NCBI RefSeq assembly: GCF_001540865.1
Contig: NC_033623.1
Location: 466,614-530,613 of the forward strand
Direction of reading: 5' to 3'
Length of the DNA stretch: 64,000 nucleotides
DNA from: Ananas comosus
Lineage: Eukaryota > Streptophyta > Magnoliopsida > Poales > Bromeliaceae
Part shown: one piece after another, positions 52,735 through 63,767 of the stretch
Numbering within the stretch: the stretch's first letter is position 1
Layout: each line of letters starts with the position of its first letter
Position numbers and translations under genes: made by a program
Notes under the pieces: generated by a model
Database searches by the model: none
The model's input: the letters and a program-made list of their open reading frames with translations, nothing else
Told to the model about the DNA's origin: nothing

Positions 52735-53333
52735 ATGCCTTCTGGAGGGCCTATAACCCAACTAACAAGTCAACTAATAAGTTTGCTAAACAGTCTACAA
52801 TGGATGTCGAAATCATTGTTAAATGGAACCCTCCACCTCCTGGATGTTTCAAAATAAATTTTGATGGTGCTTTTAACATGCAAATCTCAAAGGGAGGTGG
52901 GGGTTTTATTATTCGTACTGACACGGAAAATTTATTCTGTGTAGGGACAGTCCAATTCATGGCTACATTGGCTTTGCATGCAGAGGCCATCGCTCTGCTC
53001 GAGGCGTTGAAGGAGGCAATCAAGCGTGGAATCTCTAAAGCTATAGTTGAAATAGACTCTCAAAACTTGTTCTCTTATGTTAGTTCACATATTGAATCTC
53101 TTTGGCGACTCCAAAATATTATTGACCGATGCACATCTCTGGCGAAGCATTTGCAGCAGTGTATTTTTGTTAAAATATATCGTGAAGCCAATAGGGCCGC
53201 TGATTATTTAGCAAGTCATGCGCTTAATTCAAGAAGTAAACTGGTTTTTAATCCTACCAGTGACCTTCCCATAGACTTTGTTAGGATACTTTTTGAAGAC
53301 TATGCAGGTAGAGTCTTTTTGCGCAAAGTGTAA
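52735..53333 (+). pseudogene. RNase H (RVT_3) domain remnant of the LINE
   Basis: An uninterrupted frame runs from the truncation point to TAA at 53333, about 199 codons. After a linker (WNPPPPGCFKINFDGAF) come the RNase H acidic residues: Asp in NFDGAF, Glu in LHAEAIALLEAL, Asp in VEIDSQNLF and the final Asp in REANRAADYLASHA. The domain degrades RNA in RNA-DNA hybrids during retrotransposition. The frame lacks its reverse transcriptase and any clear start, so it is called a remnant. The absence of stops suggests a young insertion. Confidence 0.8.
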
Positions 53334-53377
53334 TCGATTTTTGCTTTTAATAAATTAGCTTGCTGGCTCTTTCGACC

Positions 53378-53405
<28 letters not shown>
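52735..53405 (+). mobile_element. 5'-truncated LINE with RNase H domain and poly(A) tail
   Basis: Perfect 17-base duplications AGGTGACTGGCACGTGC lie at 52718-52734 and 53406-53422. The insert ends in an A-run of about 28. This is a textbook target-primed reverse transcription insertion, truncated at its 5' end. Confidence 0.9.
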
Positions 53406-53408
<3 letters not shown>

Positions 53409-54171
53409 TGACTGGCACGTGCCTCTGCACGTGACATAAAGTAATGGACTTGGAACTTTACAAAATTATCTCATGTACTTCTTTAGATCTAGCTTCATGT
53501 AAAAGGGAAAAAAAAAAAATCATCCATCCATAGTTTGGTGTGATTTGGTGTTGAGATAAATAAATCATTCATATATTTGAGTTCTTGTGTTTTATTTAAG
53601 ATTGAGGAACCTGTAATATGTTTAAAATTAAATTTTTTAGAAAATATATACTGGTTAAATTTTATTATGATACATAGAAAATTTTTAACTAACCACGAGA
53701 TAGAATTCAGTATTACACAATGTTTAAAATTATTAAATTATTGTGAATTATTTGAGGTTAATTATGAGACGTGAGGTAAGTTGAAAAATAAATTGTGAAA
53801 AAATTATACCACCGAAGTTGTATTATGATTCTTTTCTTAAAAATTTATGATAATTGACAGGATGATTTTTTTTATATAATTTTGTATGATTTAAAACTTT
53901 CTGGTTGATCATGTGGATGGTAGCATGAAATGTTCTATGCACTTAATTTTTATGAGCACATCCTTAAATTTTCTCTTTTTTTTCGGTTCTTTTACATCAT
54001 TTTAACCAAAATATTATTATTATTTTTTTAAATGTCACCATATTTATTTCTGGTCTATAGATGATGTGGTAGACTAAGTCGAGGACCTGATGATCAAGGT
54101 GGTAGACCATGGTCCATGCATGTGCAGTAATATTTTTTAGGACCTTATTGAAGGGGTTCTCTGTTGCATCT

Positions 54172-54463
54172 AGAGATGTCAACAGGTCGGATTCGGGGCG
54201 GATTTTTAAAAATCCGAACCGGAATCCAACTCCAAACCCGAGACCCAAATCCGAACCAGAACCCGAACCCAAACCCGAATCCGACGGATTTTAAAAATCC
54301 ATATAATCCGAACCCGACGAAGAATCCGAATCCCGAACCCGAACCCAAACCCGAAAATTTGAATCCGAAACAATTATTTCTTTTTTCAATATTTCAAAAT
54401 ATATTATATTAAATCTAAATTTTTAAAATACAAATTCAAATATAACATCAAATATATATATAT

Positions 54464-54494
<31 letters not shown>

Positions 54495-54682
54495 TATATA
54501 ATACAAAATAAATTCAGGTTCGGGTCGGGTACAATCAAAATCCATATTCAAATCCATATCTGTCCGATTTTTATTTTTGATATCTATATCCGAATCCAGA
54601 TCCATATCCATCAAATACATCCGTTTTATCCGGGTTCGAATTCGGATAAAATTTAGAGTATCCATATTCATTGACATTCCTA
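54172..54682. mobile_element. Non-autonomous Mutator-like element with CCGAAC-type hexamer arms
   Basis: Nine-base duplications GTTGCATCT lie at 54163-54171 and 54683-54691. The ends AGAGATGTCAA and TTGACATTCCTA are inverted complements with small differences. The left arm is a degenerate tandem of CCGAAC/CCAAAC hexamers. The right arm has the reverse type (GGTTCGGGTCGGGT, CGGGTTCGAATTCGGA). AT-rich DNA with two TA runs lies between them. Open frames here are hexamer artefacts. Confidence 0.72.
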
Positions 54683-55201
54683 GTTGCATCTGCACATGCG
54701 GTTTGTGGACCAGGTGGTACACCAAATTCTGAGCACAAACTGTATCTCTAATTTTGGCGCATTTTCGCTAACATTATTACATAAAGAGCTAAATTTCTCG
54801 TCACATATTCCTAGATAGTCATAGTAATAATATTATTAAAATAATTATATTAAAAATAAATTTTTTGTGAGCAAAATCAGAAGCACGGAGCCTCTGTTTG
54901 GGATTACGGAACAATTACTTTATATATGATATTTCGTTATAATATATTTTTTAGGGTATTACTGAAAATAAAAAAAATATATATATTTTATGCTTTATAA
55001 TTTTTTGAGATCTAAAACAAAGCAAAGAATCAGAAGGGCCACTAATTAATCAACCTGATCATCAGCCCCATCACGAATCTCAATGCACTGCGTACACTCT
55101 CACTCTGACTTACTCTGAACCTCCCCTCTATTTTTCGAAACAACCCCCCTCGTTCCCTTTTTTTACTCTCGCTCCTCTCCCTCTTCTTCCCCCACAACAC
55201 C

Positions 55202-55205
<4 letters not shown>

Positions 55206-55244
<39 letters not shown>
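55206..55244 (+). repeat. (GA)n tract in the LRR receptor 5' leader
   Basis: A pure GA run of about 39 bases ends 26 bases before the ATG at 55271. Confidence 0.9.
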
Positions 55245-55246
<2 letters not shown>

Positions 55247-55270
55247 CACTTGCTCATCGACATTGGCGAC

Positions 55271-58200
55271 ATGGGTTCTCTCCCTTTCGTGCTCTCCCTC
55301 GTCGTCGTCCTCCACCTGTGCTCGGCGGAGGGGAGCTCCGAGGTGGGCGCGCTCATGGCGCTGAAGCGGGCGCTGGACCCGCAGGGGCGAGCGCTCGCTT
55401 CGTGGGCGCCCATGGCGGACCCGTGCGGTGGGGGCTTCGAGGGGGTGGCGTGCGACGCGCGCGGAAGGGTCGCGAACATCTCCCTGCAGGGGCGCGGCCT
55501 CGCCGGGTCCATCTCCCCCGCGGTGGCGCAGCTCCGGGGCCTCTCGGGGCTCTACTTGCACTACAACGAGCTCAGGGGGGAGATACCCAGGGAGATTGGG
55601 ACCTTAGCGGAGCTCACGGATCTCTACCTCAACGTTAATAACCTCTCCGGGGGGATCCCCGTGGAGTTTGGGAACTTGGGGAGTCTCCAAGGTGAGTTTT
55701 TTAATCTCTTTTTTCCGAAACAGGGGAGTTGTTGTTATGCATGGTTTTGGTGCTTTTTGTTCTATTTTGAGGTCAAAAGGTTGGTTTTTTGCACAAAGTT
55801 TTTGTAAGATTTTTGTATTCAGATGCGGGGTTTTGGTTATCGGAGTAGTTTTTGGGGCCAATGATGTAGTTGGAAACAGAGGAGTTGTTTATGTATGCGT
55901 ATGCGTTGCATGGTTTTGTTCTCTTTGTTATTTCTTTTTGATGTCAAAATGTGGTTGTTTGAGCACATTTATTATACCGGTTTGTTACATTTTCCCTTTT
56001 TTTTACTATTTAAGTTGCAAGTTTGAGTAGATTATGAGGTAATATATTGTTGGAACAGGGTAGGTGTTTATATATGCTTTGCATGCGTTTGCTTTCTTTA
56101 TTTTTGGTTTCGAAATGTAGTGTTTTTAGCTTAGTTTTTAGCTGAGTTTGCTTACTATTTATTATAGAAACTGATTTTGTTGTAGTGATTTTTGTGATTG
56201 TTTATTATGGAAATTGTTTTTGCTTAGTTTTTATTGTTGGAACAGAGTAGTGATTTTTGTGAGAAAAATACTAGCTACTAACCAAAAAAAGTTCCATTTT
56301 TTTTTCCTTCCATTTGAACTCAAAATGTAATTTTTGGCAAATTTCTTACTATGATCATGCAAACTTTTGAGCATAGAGCAAGTTCATGATGTAAAATGAT
56401 AGTTCCTTATTAGAAGAAGCAGTTTATCATCATGTAATATGATATACATTGTTAGAAGCATTAACTGCTTGTTCTCACCTGGGTTTTTCTTGGTATTTAA
56501 AGTGCATTAAACTCTCAAAAATCACAAAATTTCTATCTTTTAACTTCTTGTTGATTATTGTTTCCTTTTATTCCTTATTTACTGCCTCATATTAATATCT
56601 CTCTTTCTCTCTCCCCCATTACTTTTCTGCAGTTCTGCAACTCTGCTACAACCAGCTAACAGGGAGCATACCAACCCAGCTTGGGCTTTTGAAGAAGCTC
56701 AATGTGCTCGCTTTGCAATCCAATCGCCTAAACGGCGCGATTCCGGCTACCTTGGGAGACCTCTCGCAGCTAATAAGATTGGATTTAAGCTTCAATCACC
56801 TCTTCGGGTCGATCCCGACTAAATTAGCTCAACTCCCTGAGCTTGTATACTTAGATCTTCGCAACAACTCGCTTTCCGGCAATGTCCCTTCCGGTACATA
56901 CATAGCTTTCAATCTCATATATGTAAAGTTTGAGTTGAAATCTTAAAAAGCCCACTAACTTTTTTTTTACTTAAATTTGATTCTAAATCAAATTTGGCTC
57001 TTAACTCCATTTATGTGCTACGCTTTTTTTATTTTATGCTGAATGAAGATTTGAAGAGATTGCAAGAAGGTTTTCAATATGAGAACAACACTGATATGTG
57101 CGGAACTGGATTCAATTCTTTAAGAACTTGCACTTCTGCGGATCTCCTAAACCCTACCCGGCCCGAACCGTTTAGTGCCGGCGTCGCCCCGCACGCAATT
57201 CCCCAATCAGTTAACACCGCTGGCCGTTGCGATACAAACCACTGCTCTCACTCTTTGAAATCTTCTTCAGTGGCCGCCATTTCCTCCGTTTCTATAATCG
57301 CGCTCCTGGGGTTTATATTCGGGCTAATTGCATTCTCGAGGTATAGAAGCCGTAAGCAAAACCGTGGTAGCGCTCCAATTATTTCCACTAATAACTCGTG
57401 TCGTAGAAGTGCTTCTTCTCTCATCAACCTCGACTACTCTAATGGTTGGGATCCTTTAGCCGATGGGAAAAGTGCTCTTGGGTTCTCCGAAGAAGTTTCA
57501 ACGAGCTTTCGTTTCAATCTTGAGGAAGTGGAGTTTGCCACTCAATACTTCTCGGAGGTGAATTTACTTGTGAAAAAATCGAATTCTTTAGCTACTTATA
57601 AAGGGATTTTGCGGGACGGGAGTGCGGTGGTGGTGAAGAGGATAAGCAAGACAAGTTGCAAGTCGGAAGAGGCCGATTTTCTACACGGGTTGAAGATAAT
57701 TACTTCTTTAAAGCACGATAATATTGTTAAGTTGAGGGGTATTTGTTGCTCTCGAGGGAGGGGGGAGTGTTTTCTTGTTTACGATTTCGTTCGTAACGGG
57801 AGTTTGTTGCGGTATTTGGACGTGAACGGCGAAGAGATCAATCGCGTTCTCGAGTGGGCCACGAGAGTTTCCATCATCAAAGGCATTGCTAAAGGTACCT
57901 CTCTTTCTCTTTATTGATAGCGATGCGGAGTTATGCATGTTGTGTTTCCTAGTTATCTTATTTCTAGTTGTATTCATTTGAATTGCAACTTATTTTACTT
58001 GATTGATGCTTTTAGATGAAAATTATCTTCATACATTGCCATGAAATTTGGATGGACGTAATGTTGACGCTATAAAACGAACTAACGCAAACTTAGATCG
58101 ATTTCCATTCATTTTATTTAGGATCTAAGTTGATTTCTCGAGTGAGATTAATCGACCATCTTTGTTTCTTATCCAGGGATACAGTACCTCCACAGCGAAA

Positions 58201-58643
58201 CCCTAAACAAGCCTTCTCTAATCCACCAAAACATATCCGCGGAGAAAATTCTACTTGACCAAAATTTCAAGCCTCTAATCTCCAGCTCAGGCCTTCATAA
58301 CCTATTAGCCGATGATGTCATCTTCGCAACCCTAAAGGCAAGCGCCGCTATGGGTTACTTAGCTCCAGAGTACGGAACCGTTGGTCGCTTCACCGAGAAA
58401 AGTGATGTTTACGCTTTTGGGATCATCATCTTCCAAGTGATTTCGGGAAAAAGGATGACCGCAGAATTAAGGCTATTGGCGGAATCAGGTAAGCTCGAGG
58501 ATCTCATCGATGGGAACTTGAAGGGGGAGTATTCGAAGGAAGAGGCCACTAAATTGGGGCGCGATGCGTTGGTTTGCACAAGCGAAGATCCGAACAGAAG
58601 GCCAACAATGGAGGCCTTGCTTCAAGAATTCGGAGATATATAA
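55271..58643 (+). CDS. Leucine-rich-repeat receptor-like protein with atypical kinase domain
   Basis: Four exons (55271-55691, 56633-56893, 57049-57894, 58177-58643) total 1995 nt (664 aa). MGSLPFVLSLVVVLHLCSA is a signal peptide. It is followed by an LRR N-cap (SSEVGALMALKRAL, WAPMADPCGGGFEGVAC) and five to six LRRs up to about residue 227. A membrane span lies at ~300-324 (SSVSIIALLGFIFGLIAF), then a basic stop-transfer and a kinase-like domain (~380-660). The kinase keeps the VVVKR lysine, YLAPEYGTVGRFTEKSDVYAFG and the C-lobe arginine. The catalytic loop reads HQNISAEKILL, so the HRD Asp is absent. The DFG site reads SSSGL, and the Gly-rich loop is VKKSNSLATYKG. A pseudokinase co-receptor at the plasma membrane is inferred; the ligand is unknown. 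Confidence 0.88.
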
Positions 58644-59462
58644 CTCATGATAGTGTTGTTCTTCAAGTTGCATGGACTCAAGGTAAATTACGGCGGTAGT
58701 GCTCTAACTTTTTCTTTGTGAAGTTTTATTTCAGTTGTCGAACTTAAAGTTTATGCATTATGCACATTGAACTCGCGCGTGTAAGTGTTCTACTATAATC
58801 CCCCTAATCAACACTAGTAAGTAAGAGTAACAAGGATGCACCAACACGCCGACATGCACTCGATCTGTAGCCACGCAATTGATTGGGAGGATTACAATGA
58901 ATCGCTTATTCTGGATTTCAAATGCTTAAGTTTAAAGTTAAAGTTCGAGGACTAAAGTTAATCTTTTTGGAAACTTCGCGGTTAATTGCACTAAACCTTT
59001 ATATTCACCAGCTAAAGGGAAGTGGAAGTACTGCATCATGGTTGCTAACTACTAACTCTAGAAGCTTCTAGGATTCCATTTCTCAAGGATCTTTGATATC
59101 TTAGTGTGCTAATTCCACTGTATTAATATTAACCTTAATCCTTGTTGTTTATGGGAGCATGTGATCTCTCTCTTATCTTTCTAGACCTTTTTTTTTTTTT
59201 TTTTTTTTTGGCCTGGTGGGGACTCTTGTGAACCAATGTACTATATTAATTTAAATGTTGTGTGGATTTTTGGGTGAGTCCATTGTGGAAGAGCCAAAGT
59301 GTTAAGGCAACATGTGAGTTTAAATTTTTTGAGTGGTTTTGTCCTTGTGTGTGGATTGTAGTGCATGCTTTTTCTTCTCTGAGAAATGACAGAGCAGAGC
59401 CTTGTGGGGTATGCACCTGCATCTCAGATGATACTGTTATGCATGATGACTAATTGTGTGGC

Positions 59463-59478
59463 AAAAGATCCTTGTGTA

Positions 59479-59553
<75 letters not shown>

Positions 59554-59593
59554 ACACGTAATTTGTGTAGAAAAAGATCCTTCTGTGTGTGCA

Positions 59594-59635
<42 letters not shown>

Positions 59636-59715
59636 GTGCATACATACTAAGAGAGAGAGAGAGAGAGAGTGCATACATTCTAAGAGAGAGAGAGAGAGAG
59701 AGTGCATACATTCTA

Positions 59716-59751
<36 letters not shown>

Positions 59752-59765
59752 TGCATACATACTAA
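59463..59765. repeat. Compound (GT)n(GA)n duplication and GA-based minisatellite
   Basis: A unit AAAGATCCTT-(GT)n-(GA)n occurs twice (from 59463 and 59571). It is followed by four units of (GA)n-GTGCATACATWCTAA between about 59612 and 59765. Confidence 0.9.
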
Positions 59766-59779
59766 GACTAAGAAAGAGT

Positions 59780-60010
59780 CACTATAAGAAAATTAACATT
59801 TAATGACTTTTTTATATTTAATAATATTTAAAAATATTCTAATCTAGCGCCATATTTAAAAGTGTTGGCAAATGAAGATTCGGCATGTATATACCAACGT
59901 TTATGGTAAGTATCGGTAATTAAAATATATTCTGACGCTTTAAAACATTAGAATTTTCTGTTTTTAAAATTTTTTTGAAGTTTTAAAACGTTAGAAAATT
60001 TACTATTATA
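59780..60010 (+). mobile_element. Probable CACTA (En/Spm-type) left terminus
   Basis: CACTATAAGAAAATTAACAT at 59780 matches the usual plant CACTA end (CACTAYAAGAAAA). It is followed by short subterminal repeats such as TTTAAAACGTTAGAA and TTTAAAACATTAGAA. No matching right end was found in the window, and the end coordinate is arbitrary. Confidence 0.5.
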
Positions 60011-61014
60011 AATAATAGTTAAGCTTATTATTTTATAAATTGAAATTGATTTTATGTAATAAAGGGTTCATAATGACTCTCTCCTAAGCGCTATCTAAAA
60101 AATATCTTTATATTGAGATTTTCTTGTAACCAGTGAGAGGACATATTATTATAAAGTTTGATGAATAAAAAAGTGAAAACTTTTATTGGGAAAGTAAAAC
60201 AAAATTTTGAGCCTCGAAAATAAAAAGTGAGAAGCTTTTCATTTGATATTTTGATTTCTTTGTGCAAAAAAATTGTTGAAAAAAATATTATGTTTATAAT
60301 ATTTTTTAATAGCATTGATTACCGTGCGCTTTATTAATAGCACTACAACCAAACAAAGAGGAAATGCCTTTGAATTTGAAATGAAAATTGTTTGATATGC
60401 TCTTCAATACTTTAAAAAGGTTTATATGTCAAAGCCTCGTTTGGTTATCATATTTTTAAATATTTTTAAATAGAATTTCTAACTACAAAGTGTAAAAAGG
60501 AAAGGCTGATTGGGTGTAATTTTTTACATTCAAGATGTTTATTTGACATAAAAAATTTAAAAGCAAATTTTTTTTTTATAAATTTCAATATATATTTTCT
60601 TTAAGAAGTTTACACCATAACTCAAATTTGCAGGAATGCATTGCGAACTAACCAATAATTATAGCAAAGGGAAAAATTTTTCTGTGGGGTACTTAAAATT
60701 ATATAGAATTAGTGTTTTTAAATATAAAATATAGCAATGATACAAAAGGAGGCCTAAAAATTATTATTTTTGTTTGATAATATTTGGTTAATTTACAAAT
60801 AATAGATATTTAACACAGCTGATTTTTTGCAACTATTTAATATATGGATAATAAGTTTTCATATATTATGATTTTTCATATGTAAATATGTAAATAGTCC
60901 AAGCCCATCTTAATGGGCTTTAGGTGGGCTACGCCCATTATTAACCCAAGAAGCTCCCCTTAATCATTAATTGCATGTGTTCGACTATATATATATATAT
61001 ATATATATATGAGT

Positions 61015-61137
61015 TGAGCTAGAATACTCTCGAGCCCGTTTACTCTCGAGTTGTTTTCGATGATAGAGCTTCCAAATTGACGATCAGCTCCGTTAAATAT
61101 GATCTAAACCATTTAAACTATCTAGAAATCAAATTTT
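61015..61137. repeat. Dispersed repeat related to copies near 1218 and 52333
   Basis: The block with TTTTCGATGATAGAG, CAAATTGACGATC and TTAAATATGATCTAAACC recurs in diverged form at about 1215-1270 and 52332-52395. Its left end, GAGTTGAGCTAGAATACT after a TA run, resembles the MITE ends at 36.1-36.6 kb (GAGTCCGGCTGGAATACT). Confidence 0.5.
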
Positions 61138-61426
61138 ACGCACTTTCGATATTGTTTTATATCCATCTAGTGAACAGAAAAATGAATGGCTGAAAATGAA
61201 TATTCTTTAAAAAATGATGATAGGAGTCTTGTAATCAAGATCAAGAGTATAGATCTTGTTTTAAATAGTTTAAAGAATTTTCTAACAAAAATTCAATTGA
61301 TTTCACGCACTTTCGATATTGTTTTATATCCATCTAGTGAACAGAAAAATGAATGGCTGAAAATGAATATTCTTTAAAAAATGATGATAGGAGTCTTGTA
61401 ATCAAGATCAAGAGTATAGATCTTGT
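61138..61426. repeat. Perfect 122-bp direct repeat ending at an undetermined base
   Basis: 61138-61259 and 61305-61426 are identical, starting ACGCACTTTCGATATTG. The second copy stops exactly at N 61427. A biological duplication would not be expected to end at an N, so an assembly join is likely. Confidence 0.8.
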
Positions 61427-61742
61427 NTGCCATATAGTCCAAGTTTTTGTAGTATATACCTCTTCGATGCTACATTGTATTTTGCATCTTGATTTATGAA
61501 ATCAGTGGTTTGTTTGCTAACTCTTCTGTGATGTTTATGTGGCTGGCATATTCTTGAGGATTATATTTTTATGTCTCTTGTGGATTGTACTTTAGAGAAA
61601 CTTGGATAAATATTTGTCTATAATTCGCCAAATGCTCTTTTGAAATTAGAGATTTCATGCAGTAAAGTTTAAAACATAAGTGCAATATGTTGATATGTTT
61701 AAACATCAGTTATTTTGTAAGAGATAATTTTCTGTTTGACAG

Positions 61743-62186
61743 GATAGAGGAAGCGGAAGCACAATGTGCATTGCTAAATTCGGCATCCTTTTGTGTAAGT
61801 GGAATGATTCTTTTGTATTTAAACAATCTGGCTTTTACCTCTATAATGACTATCTCGATTTTCAGGATGGGTGCTTCACTTCAGATTCAGATATTTTCCT
61901 TTTCGGAGCAAGGACAGTATATAGAGATATTATTCTAGGTAATTTCTTGAACTTCTAACCGAAGTAAATAAAGAAGATACTTACTGATAACATAGCTTCC
62001 TCAAACCATATATTTTGCTTTTTTTTTTAAAAAAAAAAACCAGATTTTGTTTTTGTTTTGCCATTCATCCAGCTAGTTATCTTACATTTACAAAATTTCT
62101 TTTTGGAATTAGGAGAGGGTGGATATGTTATTTGTTATGAGATGGTAGATGTAGAGCGCAAACTTGGGTTTGGAAGGAACTCACTG
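61743..62186 (+). CDS. GEN-like/SEND1 structure-specific endonuclease, three internal exons only
   Basis: Three exons with good splice sites (61743-61794, 61866-61938, 62113-62186) join in phase to read GIEEAEAQCALLNSASFC, then DGCFTSDSDIFLFGARTVYR and GEGGYVICYEMVDVERKLGF. This is the XPG-I part of the Rad2/XPG nuclease family, closest in my recollection to plant GEN-like 2 (SEND1). The acidic metal ligands EAEAQC and SDSD are intact. These enzymes cut flaps or four-way junctions in repair and recombination. The XPG-N exons should lie upstream but were not found, and the LGSDY exon is not seen before 64000. It is either a gene fragment or a gene broken by assembly at N 61427. Confidence 0.72.
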
Positions 62187-62422
62187 GTAAGGTGCCTTCT
62201 ACATCTTGTTGTATGGAGCCACACACCCTTTCTTTGTTTTCTCTTACCAATGAAGTTTTTGGCAATTTTCCATTTATGTAATATTATGTTATTGAGAGTT
62301 TTGAAATTACAAAGTTTCAATTCTTATAATATGTGAAGTGAATTTGCAGCTTAGCCATGAAACTATCTATTTGCAAACCTGCAAATAACGGAATAAGGTT
62401 TTGTATGTCACTATGACTTTAT

Positions 62423-62424
<2 letters not shown>

Positions 62425-62510
<86 letters not shown>
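62425..62510. repeat. (TA)n microsatellite
   Basis: An almost pure TA run of about 86 bases with one CT interruption. Confidence 0.95.
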
Positions 62511-62513
<3 letters not shown>

Positions 62514-63270
62514 GCCTAGCTTGCATACAAATAAATAGAGAAAAATATTTGATGATAAAAGTAAAATAGTTAGCTAAATATATATTTAGAAACTTTTTCA
62601 TATATATATCTTGATCAAACTTATGCGATCAATCGATTAAAATAGTTACTCTCCATAATTACACGTAACAAAATTTTTCCACATGTTTCTGTAGTCAATA
62701 AAAACTAACATAACATCGCTAGCGCATACCTTAAGTACATTAATTAATTAGTGGTAGCATTTTTCATCTGCTTGTTTATTTAGTCTATATTTTGCTACGT
62801 TTTTGTCCGATTATATCGTTGTTTGATTTCGACATGGCTGCTGCTTTTGCACACATTTTATGCTTATTATAATTCATTAGTAGTCGATAGTTTTATCTTA
62901 TCAAGAAACCATTAATTTGACAAAGTAAAAGAACCATATATATATACATATATATATATATCTCATTACATGTTGTTGCTTGTTTATGCTGTGTTAAACT
63001 AGTAATAATAAACATTATATATAGTGAGAGCTACATAAATATCATCTATGTGGATACATTAATTAAGTAGCATTAACTTGCAAGTTGATAATTTACAACA
63101 AAGTTTGACTAAGATTGCTTGGGTGCTAAACAATTTATATATATGGCGTGATAGTTATGTAGTTGAATCCAACAAATGGATAACTCTCATGAGAGAATTA
63201 GTTAGAAGAGGCCACGATTTCAATATGCAACTATATATATATATATATATAAGCACGTATATTCAAATTT

Positions 63271-63288
63271 GGGTCTGTCGACAGACCC
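63271..63288. repeat. Perfect 18-base palindrome
   Basis: GGGTCTGTCGACAGACCC equals its own reverse complement. It stands alone in AT-rich DNA beside a TA run. Confidence 0.8.
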
Positions 63289-63726
63289 ATTTTTAGGCGG
63301 GAAAATTAGCGCTCATTTTTCTCTTTCCGTACGAAAAATTTTAAATATAAGAATAAAAATAGAAATAGAAACAACAATGTAAGTTCTCTATAACAGACTA
63401 TTTAATTTCAAAAGTAAGTTTTCTATAACAGATTACGGGTGTGAAAATTCTATAAAAGATATTTTCCTATTTTATTTTAAAATATCTTTTTTAGATATTA
63501 TCTATTTAATTTCAAAATATATTTTCTTTTTGATTACGTTTTTAATGAAAACTTTAATTTATCTTTTTATTTTAGACAATTCTTTATTTAAAAACTTTAA
63601 TTTATCTTTTTATTTTAGGCAATAGACNACGGCCGTTAACACTTTAAATTTAAACGATTACTAATTATTTCAGTCGTACACAAATTCATAATCCTGATGT
63701 GATCGAGTTGGGACCGCGCGTTGTTG

Positions 63727-63767
<41 letters not shown>

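Larger units (their letters stand above)
48644..55205. other. Spacer between divergent pICln and LRR receptor genes
   Basis: 6.6 kb of AT-rich DNA. It contains a long GA run, two Mutator-like non-autonomous elements (51911-52267, 54172-54682) and a truncated LINE (52735-53405), each listed separately. No host gene was recognised. Confidence 0.6.
58644..61742. other. Spacer upstream of the SEND1-like exons
   Basis: AT-rich DNA with a compound minisatellite (59463-59765), a probable CACTA terminus (59780), and a repeat/MITE-like end at 61011. It also carries a 122-bp perfect duplication ending at an N (61427). Expected 5' exons of the downstream endonuclease gene were not recognised here. Confidence 0.55.

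Noticed and set aside
54109..54412. Pro-Asn/Pro-Glu repeat peptides and their antisense Gly-Phe forms
   Set aside because: They are translations of the CCGAAC-type hexamer arms of a transposon.
59424..59756. Frame with repeated Ser-Leu and Thr-His runs
   Set aside because: It comes from the GT/GA minisatellite and has no codon-level signal.
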